61,617 bases of DNA from Sulfopaludibacter sp035551455. Lineage in GTDB: Bacteria; Acidobacteriota; Terriglobia; Bryobacterales; Bryobacteraceae. Positions within the stretch are counted from its first letter, which is position 1. Every line of letters begins with the position of its first letter. Of the stretch, positions 25,302 to 32,913 are shown one piece after another. The stretch is taken from assembly GCA_035551455.1 (NCBI GenBank), contig DASZMZ010000282.1:1-61617 (forward strand), in the 5' to 3' direction. The position numbers and the translations under genes are program-made. The notes beneath the pieces were generated by a model. It was not told where the DNA came from, did not search any database, and saw nothing but the letters and a program-made list of their open reading frames with translations.

Positions 25302-26018
25302 ATGCGCGCGCGAATCTTGTTTTTTGGCCTTTTGAAGGACGTGGTGGGCCGGCCGGCGGAGGAAGCTGAATTCGCCGAGGGCGCCGACCTTCAGGCGGTT
25401 TTCGATACGTACGCCAGCCGTTTTCCCCGGTTGCGAGAGATGTCCCGGAGCATCGTAATGGCCCGAAATCAGGAATTTGGCGACCGGGCTACGCCCATCC
25501 AGGAAGGCGACGAAATCGCGTTCCTCCCGCCCGTTTCAGGAGGCGCTGGACCGGAACTGCCGGAGATGTCGATTGGGGGCAATTTCTATGCGCTCACCCG
25601 CCACGCGATCGATACGCACTCCGTAATCGCCCGCCTGATGAACGGAGCCGAGGGCGCCGTAGTGACCTTCGAGGGCACCGTCCGGAACAATACCAAGGGA
25701 CGGCCTACCCTGTACCTGGATTACGAGTGTTACGAATCCATGGCATTGAAGATGATGGCGCGAATCGGTGAGGAGATCGCTGCCGGACACGAAATCGGCC
25801 GCATCGCCATGGTGCATCGTTTGGGCCGCATGCTGGTGGGCGAAACCAGTGTGGCGGTGATCGTTACATCGCCCCATCGCCGCGCTGCCTTCGATGCCGC
25901 GCTGGACGGCATCAACCGCCTCAAGAAGCTGGTGCCCATCTGGAAGAAGGAACACTTTGTGGATGGGGAGGTCTGGGTAGAAGGGGAGTGGGACGAACAT
26001 GTTTCGGCTGCAAAGTAG
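25302..26018 (+). CDS. MoaD-MoaE fusion, molybdopterin synthase
   Basis: 238 residues. Residues 1-81 are MoaD (FFGLLKDVVGRPAEE; EIAFLPPVSGG) ending in the Gly80-Gly81 pair that must carry the thiocarboxylate. Residues about 90-232 are MoaE (GAVVTFEGTVRNNTKG; INRLKKLVPIWKKEHFVDGE), including the conserved lysines. Together they convert precursor Z (cPMP) to molybdopterin. In the fusion the Gly-Gly is followed by AGPELPEM, so proteolytic release after Gly81 would be needed for normal sulfur transfer, as reported for mycobacterial MoaX. No other moa genes are in the window. The last 20 bases overlap the VWA gene. Confidence 0.88.
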   Translation: MRARILFFGLLKDVVGRPAEEAEFAEGADLQAVFDTYASRFPRLREMSRSIVMARNQEFGDRATPIQEGDEIAFLPPVSGGAGPELPEMSIGGNFYALTRHAIDTHSVIARLMNGAEGAVVTFEGTVRNNTKGRPTLYLDYECYESMALKMMARIGEEIAAGHEIGRIAMVHRLGRMLVGETSVAVIVTSPHRRAAFDAALDGINRLKKLVPIWKKEHFVDGEVWVEGEWDEHVSAAK

Positions 26019-26985
26019 ACCGGCGGCCGCGGCGCTCCTCTGCCTGTTGTCCGCAGGGGGCGCTATCCTGCTGGCGCAGCAGGGCGTGATCCGGGTGGAC
26101 GTGAATCTGGTTCACCTCATTGCCACTGTCAAAAACAAGTCGGGCCAGTTGGTGGGGGCTCTGGGCAAAGACGATTTCGAGCTCTACGATAATGGCGTCC
26201 TGCAGGAAGTCAAAGTCTTCGAACGGCAGACCGAACAGCCGCTGTCGGTAGCCTTGCTGATCGACGTCAGCGGTTCCACGGCTAAGGATCTGAAATTCGA
26301 AATCGATTCCGCATCGCGGTTTCTGAGGGCGCTGCTCGCCGAAGGCAATCCCGAGGACCGGGTGGCCCTCTTCAAGTTCGATTACGAAATCGTGCGCGTC
26401 TCGCCGTTCACTCACGATTTCAACCAGCTCGACACGCGACTGAAGCGAATCTCAGGATCGGCCGGCACGGCCCTGTACGACGCCATCTATCTGAGCGCCT
26501 CGGAACTGGAAGCCCGCCAGGGGCGCAAGGTGATGGTGATCATCAGCGACGGCGGGAATACCACCAGCCATTACGATACGCACCAGGCTCTGGAAGCCGC
26601 GCAACTGGCGGACGCCGTGATTTACCCGGTGGTGGTCATGCCGATCACGAATAATGCGGGGCGTAACATCGGCGGCGAAAACGCGCTGACTTTCATGGCG
26701 GAACGGACCGGCGGCCGCACCTTCCTGCCCTCTCTCGGCAAGCAGCTGGATAAGGCCTTCGACGACATCATCACCGAATTGCGCACCGAGTATTACCTGG
26801 GTTTCTACCCTCACGATGTGCCTCTCACCAAGGACCACTTCCACACCCTGAAATTGCAGGTGAAAGACCACGAATTGCAGGTATCTTCGCGCAACGGCTA
26901 TTATGGGGAAGCTGAGGATCATTCCGCCAAGCCCGGGGATTCACCCGTCGCCGGAGTGCCCGGCCAGTTACGAAAGAAGCGGTAA
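25999..26985 (+). CDS. VWFA-related acidobacterial secreted protein
   Basis: 328 residues with a signal peptide (AAALLCLLSAGGAILLAQ). The N-terminal beta region VNLVHLIATVKNKSGQLVGA and LGKDDFELYDNGVLQEV is the TIGR03436 signature. A VWA domain at about 83-275 has the MIDAS residues DVSGS and the later ISDGG. The C terminus YYLGFYPHDVPLTKDHFHTL is also typical. Such proteins bind divalent metal and partner proteins; the partner is unknown. The start overlaps the moaDE end by 20 bases, so the two are translationally coupled although their functions seem unrelated. Confidence 0.88.
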   Translation: MFRLQSRPAAAALLCLLSAGGAILLAQQGVIRVDVNLVHLIATVKNKSGQLVGALGKDDFELYDNGVLQEVKVFERQTEQPLSVALLIDVSGSTAKDLKFEIDSASRFLRALLAEGNPEDRVALFKFDYEIVRVSPFTHDFNQLDTRLKRISGSAGTALYDAIYLSASELEARQGRKVMVIISDGGNTTSHYDTHQALEAAQLADAVIYPVVVMPITNNAGRNIGGENALTFMAERTGGRTFLPSLGKQLDKAFDDIITELRTEYYLGFYPHDVPLTKDHFHTLKLQVKDHELQVSSRNGYYGEAEDHSAKPGDSPVAGVPGQLRKKR

Positions 26986-26990
26986 CGAAA

Positions 26991-27230
26991 TTGAGCATAC
27001 AGCCTGCTGGAAAAGCCGGTCGCGCGCCGGAACAGACCTTCGAAGAGGCCAAGTACCTGAAGCGGCTGATCGAAAACGCGACGCCGGTTCGCGTGAGAAT
27101 GGAAGATGGCGAAGAAGTGAAGGGCACGATCGAATATTACGATCAGTCGTTTATCCGTCTGACTCGCGAAGACGCGCCGAATCTGTTCATCTTCAAGCAA
27201 GATATTAAGTACATCTACGAAGAGGCTTAG
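26991..27230 (+). CDS. hfq: Hfq-like RNA chaperone
   Basis: 79 residues from a TTG at 26991, the only upstream start in frame. The LSm fold is visible: Sm1 as PVRVRMEDGEEVKGTIEYYD and Sm2 as NLFIFKQDIKYIYEE, where the E. coli protein has the YKH motif. The N-terminal tail with EQTFEEAKYLKRLIE matches the extended tail in acidobacterial Hfq. It forms a hexameric ring that pairs small RNAs with mRNAs. Placed 5 bases after the VWA stop and 30 bases before suhB, probably one operon. Confidence 0.78.
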   Translation: MSIQPAGKAGRAPEQTFEEAKYLKRLIENATPVRVRMEDGEEVKGTIEYYDQSFIRLTREDAPNLFIFKQDIKYIYEEA

Positions 27231-27260
27231 CGCCTTTCCGCCGGGTCCGCCGCACATCTC

Positions 27261-28070
27261 ATGCAATATCTGGAAACAGCTGTAGAAATCGCGCGTGAAG
27301 CCGGCGCGCTGGTGGTGAACTATCTGGAACGGCGGGTGCCGTTTGAGACCAAGGGCGAGTTTGACCTGATCACCGCCGCCGATCGCGCCTCCGAAAAACT
27401 CATCGTGGAGCGGCTCCGCTCGTATTTTCCGGGCCATTCCATCATGGCTGAGGAGGGCGGCGGCGTCGACAAGACGTCCGAGTACCAGTGGTTCGTGGAT
27501 CCAGTAGATGGCACCACGAATTTCGCCCACAGCTTCCCGTTTTTCAACGTAACGCTGGGCCTGGCGCGCGGCGGGGAGATGGTGGCCGGGGTGGTCTTTG
27601 ACCCTGTACGGCAGGAGATGTTCACCGCCGAGCGCGGCGCGGGCGCCTATCTGAACAATCGCCGGATCCACGTCTCGGCGGCTGCCCACATTGCCGACAG
27701 CCTGGCGTCCACCGGATTTCCCAGCCGGAAGCGCCACCACAATATCAACATCCACTTCTATTACCAGCTAGCCATGGCCTCTCACGGCGTGCGGCGGACC
27801 GGGTCGGCCGCGCTGGACCTGGCGTATGTCGCCGCGGGACGCCTGGATTTTTTCTGGGAATTCGGCCTCAAACCGTGGGACATGGCGGCCGGAACTCTGC
27901 TGGTGCAGGAAGCCGGCGGGCGGGTCAGCGATATGCGCGGCGAGCCGCACAGCGTGGTGGGTTCGGACACGCTGCTGGTCGATAACGGACTGCTGCACGA
28001 CGAAATCGTGCGCTCCTTCGGCGAGATTTTCAGCGGCCATCTGAGGGTTCCCCTGCCCTCGATTTTGTAG
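27261..28070 (+). CDS. suhB: Inositol monophosphatase family protein (SuhB-like)
   Basis: 269 residues. Metal-binding motifs are complete: AEEGGG (Glu pair), DPVDGTTNFAHSFPFF, and PWDMAAGTLLVQEAGG near the C terminus. Reaction: Mg-dependent hydrolysis of myo-inositol 1-phosphate or related sugar phosphates; SuhB also acts in rRNA antitermination in E. coli. Cytoplasmic, of normal length. The neighbouring hfq gene makes an RNA-related role possible but this is only inference. Confidence 0.88.
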   Translation: MQYLETAVEIAREAGALVVNYLERRVPFETKGEFDLITAADRASEKLIVERLRSYFPGHSIMAEEGGGVDKTSEYQWFVDPVDGTTNFAHSFPFFNVTLGLARGGEMVAGVVFDPVRQEMFTAERGAGAYLNNRRIHVSAAAHIADSLASTGFPSRKRHHNINIHFYYQLAMASHGVRRTGSAALDLAYVAAGRLDFFWEFGLKPWDMAAGTLLVQEAGGRVSDMRGEPHSVVGSDTLLVDNGLLHDEIVRSFGEIFSGHLRVPLPSIL

Positions 28071-28115
28071 TACGACCTCGCCCCGGCAGGCTATGATAGG
28101 CAAAGGTGCTCGAAC

Positions 28116-30017
28116 GTGCGTTTCCCCTCCGATTTGAAATCGACGCCGGCGCGCTACGGCGCGGCATTGGCCTGTGTCACGGCGGTAACGCTTTTCCGAG
28201 TCGCCTTAAATCCCCTGTTGGGGGCGCGAAATCCATTTTTCGCCAGCATCATTGGAGTGCTGATCGCGGCGCGGTACTGGGGAACCGGTCCCAGCATTCT
28301 GGTGGCAGTGTTCGGCGGAGCGGCAATCCAATTTCTGGTTTTTGGCCGCGGCCAGCCTTTCCCGGGTCACTGGGACTCTTCGGCATTCATCTTTTATTCC
28401 GTGGTCGCCATCGTCGCCATGTGGCTGATGGAGATGCAGCGGCGGGACCATCAAAAGGCGGAAGCCAGCGCTCGTCTGGCGTCGGAACGGCTGCTCGCCT
28501 TGCAGCAGGCCATCAGCGAACGCGAGAAGGAACAGGCGGCCTCGGCCAAATTGCAGGCCATCGTCGAATCTTCCGAAGACGCCATCATTTCCAAGAGTCT
28601 GGACGGCATCATCCAGAGTTGGAACAAGGCCGCCGAGCGGACGTTCGGGTATACCCGCGAAGAAATGCTGGGCAATACCATGCTCGCCTTGCTGCCTCCC
28701 GACCGGATCTCTGAAGAGTCCGACATCGTAGAGCGCATCCGGAAGAGCGGCAAAGTGAAGCATTTCGAAACCGTCCGGCTGCGGAAAGACGGGCGCCCGG
28801 CTGCGTTCTCGCTCACCATTTCACCCATTCACGATGAATTCGGCCGGGTGGTGGGACTGTCGCAGATCGCTCGCGATATTACCGAACAGAAGCAGATGGA
28901 AGAGCAGTTGCGCCAGACTCAGAAACTGGAAAGCCTGGGCGTGCTGGCGGGAGGCCTGGCGCACGATTTCAATAACCTGCTCACTGGTATTGTGGGCAAT
29001 GCCAGCCTCGCGCTGGAAGATCTGGGACGGCCCGAGGACCTGCAGAGCCACCTGGATGAGATTATGAACTCCAGCGAGCGCGCCGCCCTGCTGGTCCGCC
29101 AGATGCTGGCCTATGCCGGGAAAGGCCGGTACATCATCGAGCCGACGGACATCTCGCAACAGATTTCGGAAATCATCGCGCTCATTCGCACCTCGATACC
29201 GCGTTCCGTGGAGATGGTGCTGCAACTCGACCGGAATGGCGCGCGCGTGGATGCCGACCGGTCGCAGCTTCAGCAACTGATCATGAACCTTGCGATCAAT
29301 GCGGCCGAAGCCATTGGAGAACGGCCCGGCACCGTGACCATCACTACGAGCCAGCGCGAAACCGACCAGGAAACGCAGGTCATTCTCACCGTCCAGGACA
29401 CCGGATGCGGCATGAGCGCGGAAACCAAGGCGCAGATGTTCGACCCGTTTTTCACCACCAAGTTCACCGGGCGCGGCCTGGGATTGGCGGCCGTCATGGG
29501 CATCATCCGCACCCACCGGGGCAGCATTTCGGTGGACTCGACGCCGGGCATGGGGACCACGGTGACCGTCGTGCTGCCTGGTTCCAGCGCGGCTCCCACC
29601 GCTTCGGTGTGCGACGAGCAGGTGGAATTGCGCGGGGACGGCCTTGTCCTGGTGGTCGACGACGAGGATGTGGTGCGCAATTTGGCTCGTTTCACCCTCG
29701 AAAAGTGCGGCTACACGACCGAATTGGCCGCTAACGGCAAAGAGGGGCTGGTTGCATTCACCGCCAGGCCGCGCGAATTCGCGGCCGTGCTGCTGGATTT
29801 GACCATGCCCATCATGGGCGGCGAGGAGATGTTGGAACATCTCCGCAAAATACGCGAGGACATTCCGGTGGTGCTCTCCAGCGGCTACAGCGAACTGGAG
29901 GCCCTCCGGCGCTTCCGCAGTCGCGGGCTGGCGGCCTTTCTGCAAAAACCCTACACTGCAACCGCACTGGCGCGCAAGCTGAAGCAGGCCCTGCGCAGCG
30001 AGAACGTCCCGCGGTAG
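28116..30017 (+). CDS. Hybrid sensor histidine kinase with DUF4118-like membrane domain, PAS and receiver
   Basis: 633 residues from GTG 28116. Four hydrophobic segments at about 12-112 (NPLLGARNPFFASIIGVLIA; GTGPSILVAVFGGAAIQFL) match the KdpD-type DUF4118 sensor. Then come a coiled linker (118-150), PAS (150-265), HisKA with phospho-acceptor His283 in GGLAHDFNNLL, HATPase (about 385-490; QDTGCGMS, GRGLGLAAV) and a C-terminal receiver with Asp561 in LLDLTMP. The lone receiver suggests autophosphorelay to an unlinked partner. No cognate regulator gene is adjacent. Confidence 0.9.
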   Translation: MRFPSDLKSTPARYGAALACVTAVTLFRVALNPLLGARNPFFASIIGVLIAARYWGTGPSILVAVFGGAAIQFLVFGRGQPFPGHWDSSAFIFYSVVAIVAMWLMEMQRRDHQKAEASARLASERLLALQQAISEREKEQAASAKLQAIVESSEDAIISKSLDGIIQSWNKAAERTFGYTREEMLGNTMLALLPPDRISEESDIVERIRKSGKVKHFETVRLRKDGRPAAFSLTISPIHDEFGRVVGLSQIARDITEQKQMEEQLRQTQKLESLGVLAGGLAHDFNNLLTGIVGNASLALEDLGRPEDLQSHLDEIMNSSERAALLVRQMLAYAGKGRYIIEPTDISQQISEIIALIRTSIPRSVEMVLQLDRNGARVDADRSQLQQLIMNLAINAAEAIGERPGTVTITTSQRETDQETQVILTVQDTGCGMSAETKAQMFDPFFTTKFTGRGLGLAAVMGIIRTHRGSISVDSTPGMGTTVTVVLPGSSAAPTASVCDEQVELRGDGLVLVVDDEDVVRNLARFTLEKCGYTTELAANGKEGLVAFTARPREFAAVLLDLTMPIMGGEEMLEHLRKIREDIPVVLSSGYSELEALRRFRSRGLAAFLQKPYTATALARKLKQALRSENVPR

Positions 30018-30041
30018 GTGGGGCGTTGGTGCGCTTTCGAA

Positions 30042-30509
30042 ATGATCATCACAGCCACACTGGACGACCTGGATACCATCGTGCGCCACCGCGCCTCCAT
30101 GTTCCGCGATATGGGACATCGCGATGAGGCCGCCATCCACGCCATGACGGACGCCTTTGAGCCGTGGCTGCGCCGCAAGATGGCAGCCGGCGAATACCTG
30201 GCATGGCTGGTGGTGGAAGACGGCCAAACCGTCGCAGGACTGGGTCTGTGGCTCATGGACTGGCCGCCGCACATGATCGGGCCCGGTTCGCCTCGCGGCA
30301 ATATCCTGAATGTCTACACCGAGCCGGCTTACCGCCGCCGCGGACTGGCGCGCGGTCTGATGCAGCAGGCTCTGGACTGGTGCCGCGATCACCGGATCCA
30401 CTCGGTGATCCTCCACGCCAGCCCGCAAGGCCGCCCGCTGTACGAGGGCCTGAGTTTCTACCAGACTAACGAGATGCGTGTCGAGCTAACACCTGGCTTG
30501 CCCCGGTAG
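30042..30509 (+). CDS. GNAT family N-acetyltransferase
   Basis: 155 residues from ATG 30042; a GTG at 30018 directly after the kinase stop would add eight residues. The acetyl-CoA site appears as NILNVYTEPAYRRRGLARGL (R/Q-x-x-G-x-G/A type), followed by ILHASPQGRPLYEGLSFYQT. Substrate unknown. Probably co-transcribed with the hybrid kinase. A hairpin follows at 30518-30536. Confidence 0.85.
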   Translation: MIITATLDDLDTIVRHRASMFRDMGHRDEAAIHAMTDAFEPWLRRKMAAGEYLAWLVVEDGQTVAGLGLWLMDWPPHMIGPGSPRGNILNVYTEPAYRRRGLARGLMQQALDWCRDHRIHSVILHASPQGRPLYEGLSFYQTNEMRVELTPGLPR

Positions 30510-30517
30510 CAGTAGCT

Positions 30518-30536
30518 CGCAAGCAGGGTGCTTGCG
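30518..30536. terminator. Hairpin between convergent genes
   Basis: An 8-bp perfect stem, cgcaagca (30518-30525) and tgcttgcg (30529-30536), with a 3-base loop, sits between the GNAT stop and the end of the minus-strand membrane protein. No T-run on either side. Confidence 0.5.
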
Positions 30537-30537
30537 C

Positions 30538-31752
30538 CTAAGAAAACAGGGTGCTCCAGGAGGAGTCCAGATGCTGCCAGCGTTGGGTGGTGCAACTGCT
30601 GGTGGGGATTTCGGGGACGTAGAGGAGGCCGTGGCCGTGCGCGCAGATGAGCTCCGTGCCGTACCAATCCAGGAAAACGTGCGAGGGGCCGCCGATGCGC
30701 GTGGGACTGGTGAGCAGGCGCAGACAGACGGGGCAGCGATTGCGCTGATCGGCCAGCGCCCAGCGCACGGCCAGGATGAGGGCGACCAGCAGAACCAGGA
30801 CTCCAGGCTCAAAGATGGCGGCGAAGTCGAGCGTGGCGCAACAGACGGCGATTTGCACGAGAATGAGTTTGACGGCAAAGAAGGCCCAACGGCGCAACGA
30901 GCGGCGGGGCGGGTAGTCTCCGAGACTGAGCGGCGTGGTCATGGCGACAATGAGGAAGGCCAGAGCGCTGTGCAGGCCGGCGACGAAAAAGAAATTGGGC
31001 GGCGCCAGGGAAGAGAAATCGAAGCGTTCGCCGTCCACGCCGGTGCGCCAGTGCTCGAGAGCGGCGGGAGCGGCGAGGCGCGCCAGGATGAAGCCTTTAC
31101 CGCCGGGGAGCGGAGTGGTGTCGTTGAGCAGCATCCAGGCATCCACGCGGCCGGGAAGGTCGACGTCGACCACGGCGGCGACGGGAGCAGTGACACCGGC
31201 GACATCGATCAGGCGGCCGAGGATGTGCGGGTCGGCGGCGAATTTCGCTTTCCAGAGAGAGCGGCTGAGTACGAGGCCGGGCGCGGCGGCGAGGGGAAAT
31301 TCGAGCGTGTCGAAGAGATTGGCGGTGGCGAAAGCCACGGTGCCCAGAGGCTCGCGGCGGGTCTGGTAGAAGGCCAGCGCGGCGAAGTGGCGGTCGGCAT
31401 GGGCGGCGAGGCGGCGATACTGGTCCGGCTGCACGGCGTAGACCACTGCCAGGCGGCGCGCGTTGGGCAAAGACGACGGCAGCAGCCGGAACGCAAAGAA
31501 GATGCCTGCCAAGGCCAGCAGCGTGAGAGCAGCCAGACAGCGCCACGGCGATTCGATGCTGAGCACGGTGATTCGAAAATCGCCGGTGTTGCGGCGGATC
31601 CAGAAGGCGTCGCGAAACGCGCCGAGGCAGAACGAAGTGAGGTGACCGCCCACGTAGCAGAGTTCGGCCTGCCACTCTTCCAACCACTCGGCGCGCTCCG
31701 CCGCGGGCACCAGCCAGGACGCCGCGCGGAGCATCGCCAGGTGGAGTGTCAT
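30538..31752 (-). CDS. Membrane protein encoded with PadR (unknown function)
   Basis: 404 residues. The N-terminal cytosolic block SWLVPAAERAEWLEEWQAEL is shared by several acidobacterial membrane proteins encoded next to PadR genes. Hydrophobic segments lie near 70-90, 263-285, 300-320 and 325-345, with a large loop (about 95-260) between the first and second, probably extracytoplasmic. Near the C terminus, CPVCLRLL and ICAHGHG could form a small metal site. Its ATG overlaps the PadR stop (ATGA, 31749-31752), so translation is coupled. It may act with the divergently encoded ABC transporter. Confidence 0.65.
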   Translation of the reverse strand: MTLHLAMLRAASWLVPAAERAEWLEEWQAELCYVGGHLTSFCLGAFRDAFWIRRNTGDFRITVLSIESPWRCLAALTLLALAGIFFAFRLLPSSLPNARRLAVVYAVQPDQYRRLAAHADRHFAALAFYQTRREPLGTVAFATANLFDTLEFPLAAAPGLVLSRSLWKAKFAADPHILGRLIDVAGVTAPVAAVVDVDLPGRVDAWMLLNDTTPLPGGKGFILARLAAPAALEHWRTGVDGERFDFSSLAPPNFFFVAGLHSALAFLIVAMTTPLSLGDYPPRRSLRRWAFFAVKLILVQIAVCCATLDFAAIFEPGVLVLLVALILAVRWALADQRNRCPVCLRLLTSPTRIGGPSHVFLDWYGTELICAHGHGLLYVPEIPTSSCTTQRWQHLDSSWSTLFS

Positions 31753-32066
31753 GCTTTCTCGGTCTCCTCAGTGGGGATGAGTTTGGCGAGTAACGGGTAG
31801 CGCTTGTGCGAGGCTTCGAGCGTGGCCTTGCCCGAGCGCGTGATCTTATAATATTTGCGCGGCGGACGCAGTTCGCTGCTGGCGGCGGATTCGGCCTCCC
31901 ATTGCGAGCGGATCAGCCCGTCGCGCTCCAGACGGCGCAGGGCCGGATATACGGTGCCGCTAGGCAGGCCGGTCATTTCCATCACGCTATAGCCGTAGAC
32001 ATACCCGGCGTGAATGGCCTGCAGAATGATGGCGGCGGTGTGTGAAAGTTTTGCCTCTAACGCCAC
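31749..32066 (-). CDS. PadR family transcriptional regulator
   Basis: 105 residues. Start chosen as GTG 32066, giving MALEAKLSHTAAIILQAIHA, because a TATAAT box ends 7 bases upstream; an upstream ATG inside the operator would place the start before the predicted transcription start. The winged helix reads GLPSGTVYPALRRLERDGLI and KYYKITRSGKATLE. It likely represses both itself (with the membrane protein) and the divergent ABC operon by binding the 57-bp palindromic region between them. Confidence 0.85.
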   Translation of the reverse strand: MALEAKLSHTAAIILQAIHAGYVYGYSVMEMTGLPSGTVYPALRRLERDGLIRSQWEAESAASSELRPPRKYYKITRSGKATLEASHKRYPLLAKLIPTEETEKA

Positions 32067-32072
32067 GAGCGA

Positions 32073-32129
32073 ATTATACCTATGTAGCATGCTACTTGAC
32101 AAGGGTATAAGTAGCTTGCTACATAGGTA
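32073..32129. promoter_or_regulatory. Divergent promoters overlapping a long inverted-repeat operator
   Basis: Two 21-base arms (32077-32097 and 32109-32129) are reverse complements with one mismatch, separated by 11 bases. Each arm contains a shorter dyad: gtagcatgctac on the left and gtagcttgctac on the right. Minus-strand promoter: TTGTCA (32102-32097), 18-base spacer, TATAAT (32078-32073), leading to the PadR GTG at 32066. Plus-strand promoter: TTGACA (32096-32101), 18-base spacer, TACATA (32120-32125), leading to ATG 32133. In both cases the start codon falls about where transcription should begin, suggesting leaderless mRNAs. The left dyad lies exactly between the -35 and -10 of the PadR promoter. 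Confidence 0.75.
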
Positions 32130-32132
32130 GGC

Positions 32133-32897
32133 ATGCTGGAACTGCGCAATGTGAGCAAGCGCTTCACTGGAGTGAAGGCGGTGGATAACGTCAGTTTTTC
32201 GGCGCGCGCCGGAGAAATCACGGGCTATCTGGGGCCGAACGGCTCCGGGAAATCCACCACCATGAAGATGATCACCGGGCTGCTGGAAAGCAGCAACGGG
32301 AACATCCTGTTCCGGGGCGAGCCCATCGACAGAGACCTCATCGCATACAAGCAGCGCATGGGCTATGTACCGGAAGAGCCGCATCTGTACAGCCATCTGA
32401 GCGGCCTGGAGTACCTGCTGATGGTGGGGCAGTTGCGCAACCTGCCGGCGAAAGCGACGGCCGACTGCATCGACGGACTGCTGCGCCTGCTGTCGCTGCA
32501 TGGCGACCGGCACGCGCCCATCTCGGCGTATTCCAAAGGCATGCGGCAGAAGGTGCTGCTCTCCGCGGCATTGCTGCACAATCCGGATCTGCTGTTGCTG
32601 GACGAACCGTTTTCCGGGCTCGATGTGGGCACGGGGTTGGTTTTGCGCAGCCTGATTCAGGAACTGGCGGCGCGCGGAAAAGTGGTGCTGTTCAGCTCGC
32701 ACGAACTAGAGACGGTGGAGCGCGTCTGTTCGCATGTGGTGATTCTGCATCGCGGCAAGATCGTGGCGGACGATTCGATTGAGCACCTGCGCAGTCTGAT
32801 GGAGGCGCCGACCCTGGAAGCCATCTTCCAGCAACTGGCCGTGGAGCAGGACACGGCGGCTATTTCGCGGGAGATTGCGGATTTGATTCGGGCTTGA
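32133..32897 (+). CDS. ABC transporter ATP-binding protein
   Basis: 254 residues. Walker A GPNGSGKSTT, signature YSKGMRQKV (an SKGM variant of LSGGQ, common in ABC-2 exporters), Walker B LLLLDEPFSGLD and the switch His in FSSHELETVE are all present. It energises the permease encoded 16 bases downstream. No convincing ribosome site precedes the ATG, in line with a leaderless transcript from the promoter at 32096-32125. Controlled by the divergent PadR by inference. Confidence 0.92.
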   Translation: MLELRNVSKRFTGVKAVDNVSFSARAGEITGYLGPNGSGKSTTMKMITGLLESSNGNILFRGEPIDRDLIAYKQRMGYVPEEPHLYSHLSGLEYLLMVGQLRNLPAKATADCIDGLLRLLSLHGDRHAPISAYSKGMRQKVLLSAALLHNPDLLLLDEPFSGLDVGTGLVLRSLIQELAARGKVVLFSSHELETVERVCSHVVILHRGKIVADDSIEHLRSLMEAPTLEAIFQQLAVEQDTAAISREIADLIRA

Positions 32898-32913
32898 GAG
32901 GAGACGCGAGGCG

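Noticed and set aside
30532..31800. 422-codon plus-strand open frame opposite the PadR-linked membrane protein
   Set aside because: Low-complexity Glu/Gly/Arg product; the minus frame has membrane helices and an ATGA overlap with the PadR gene.
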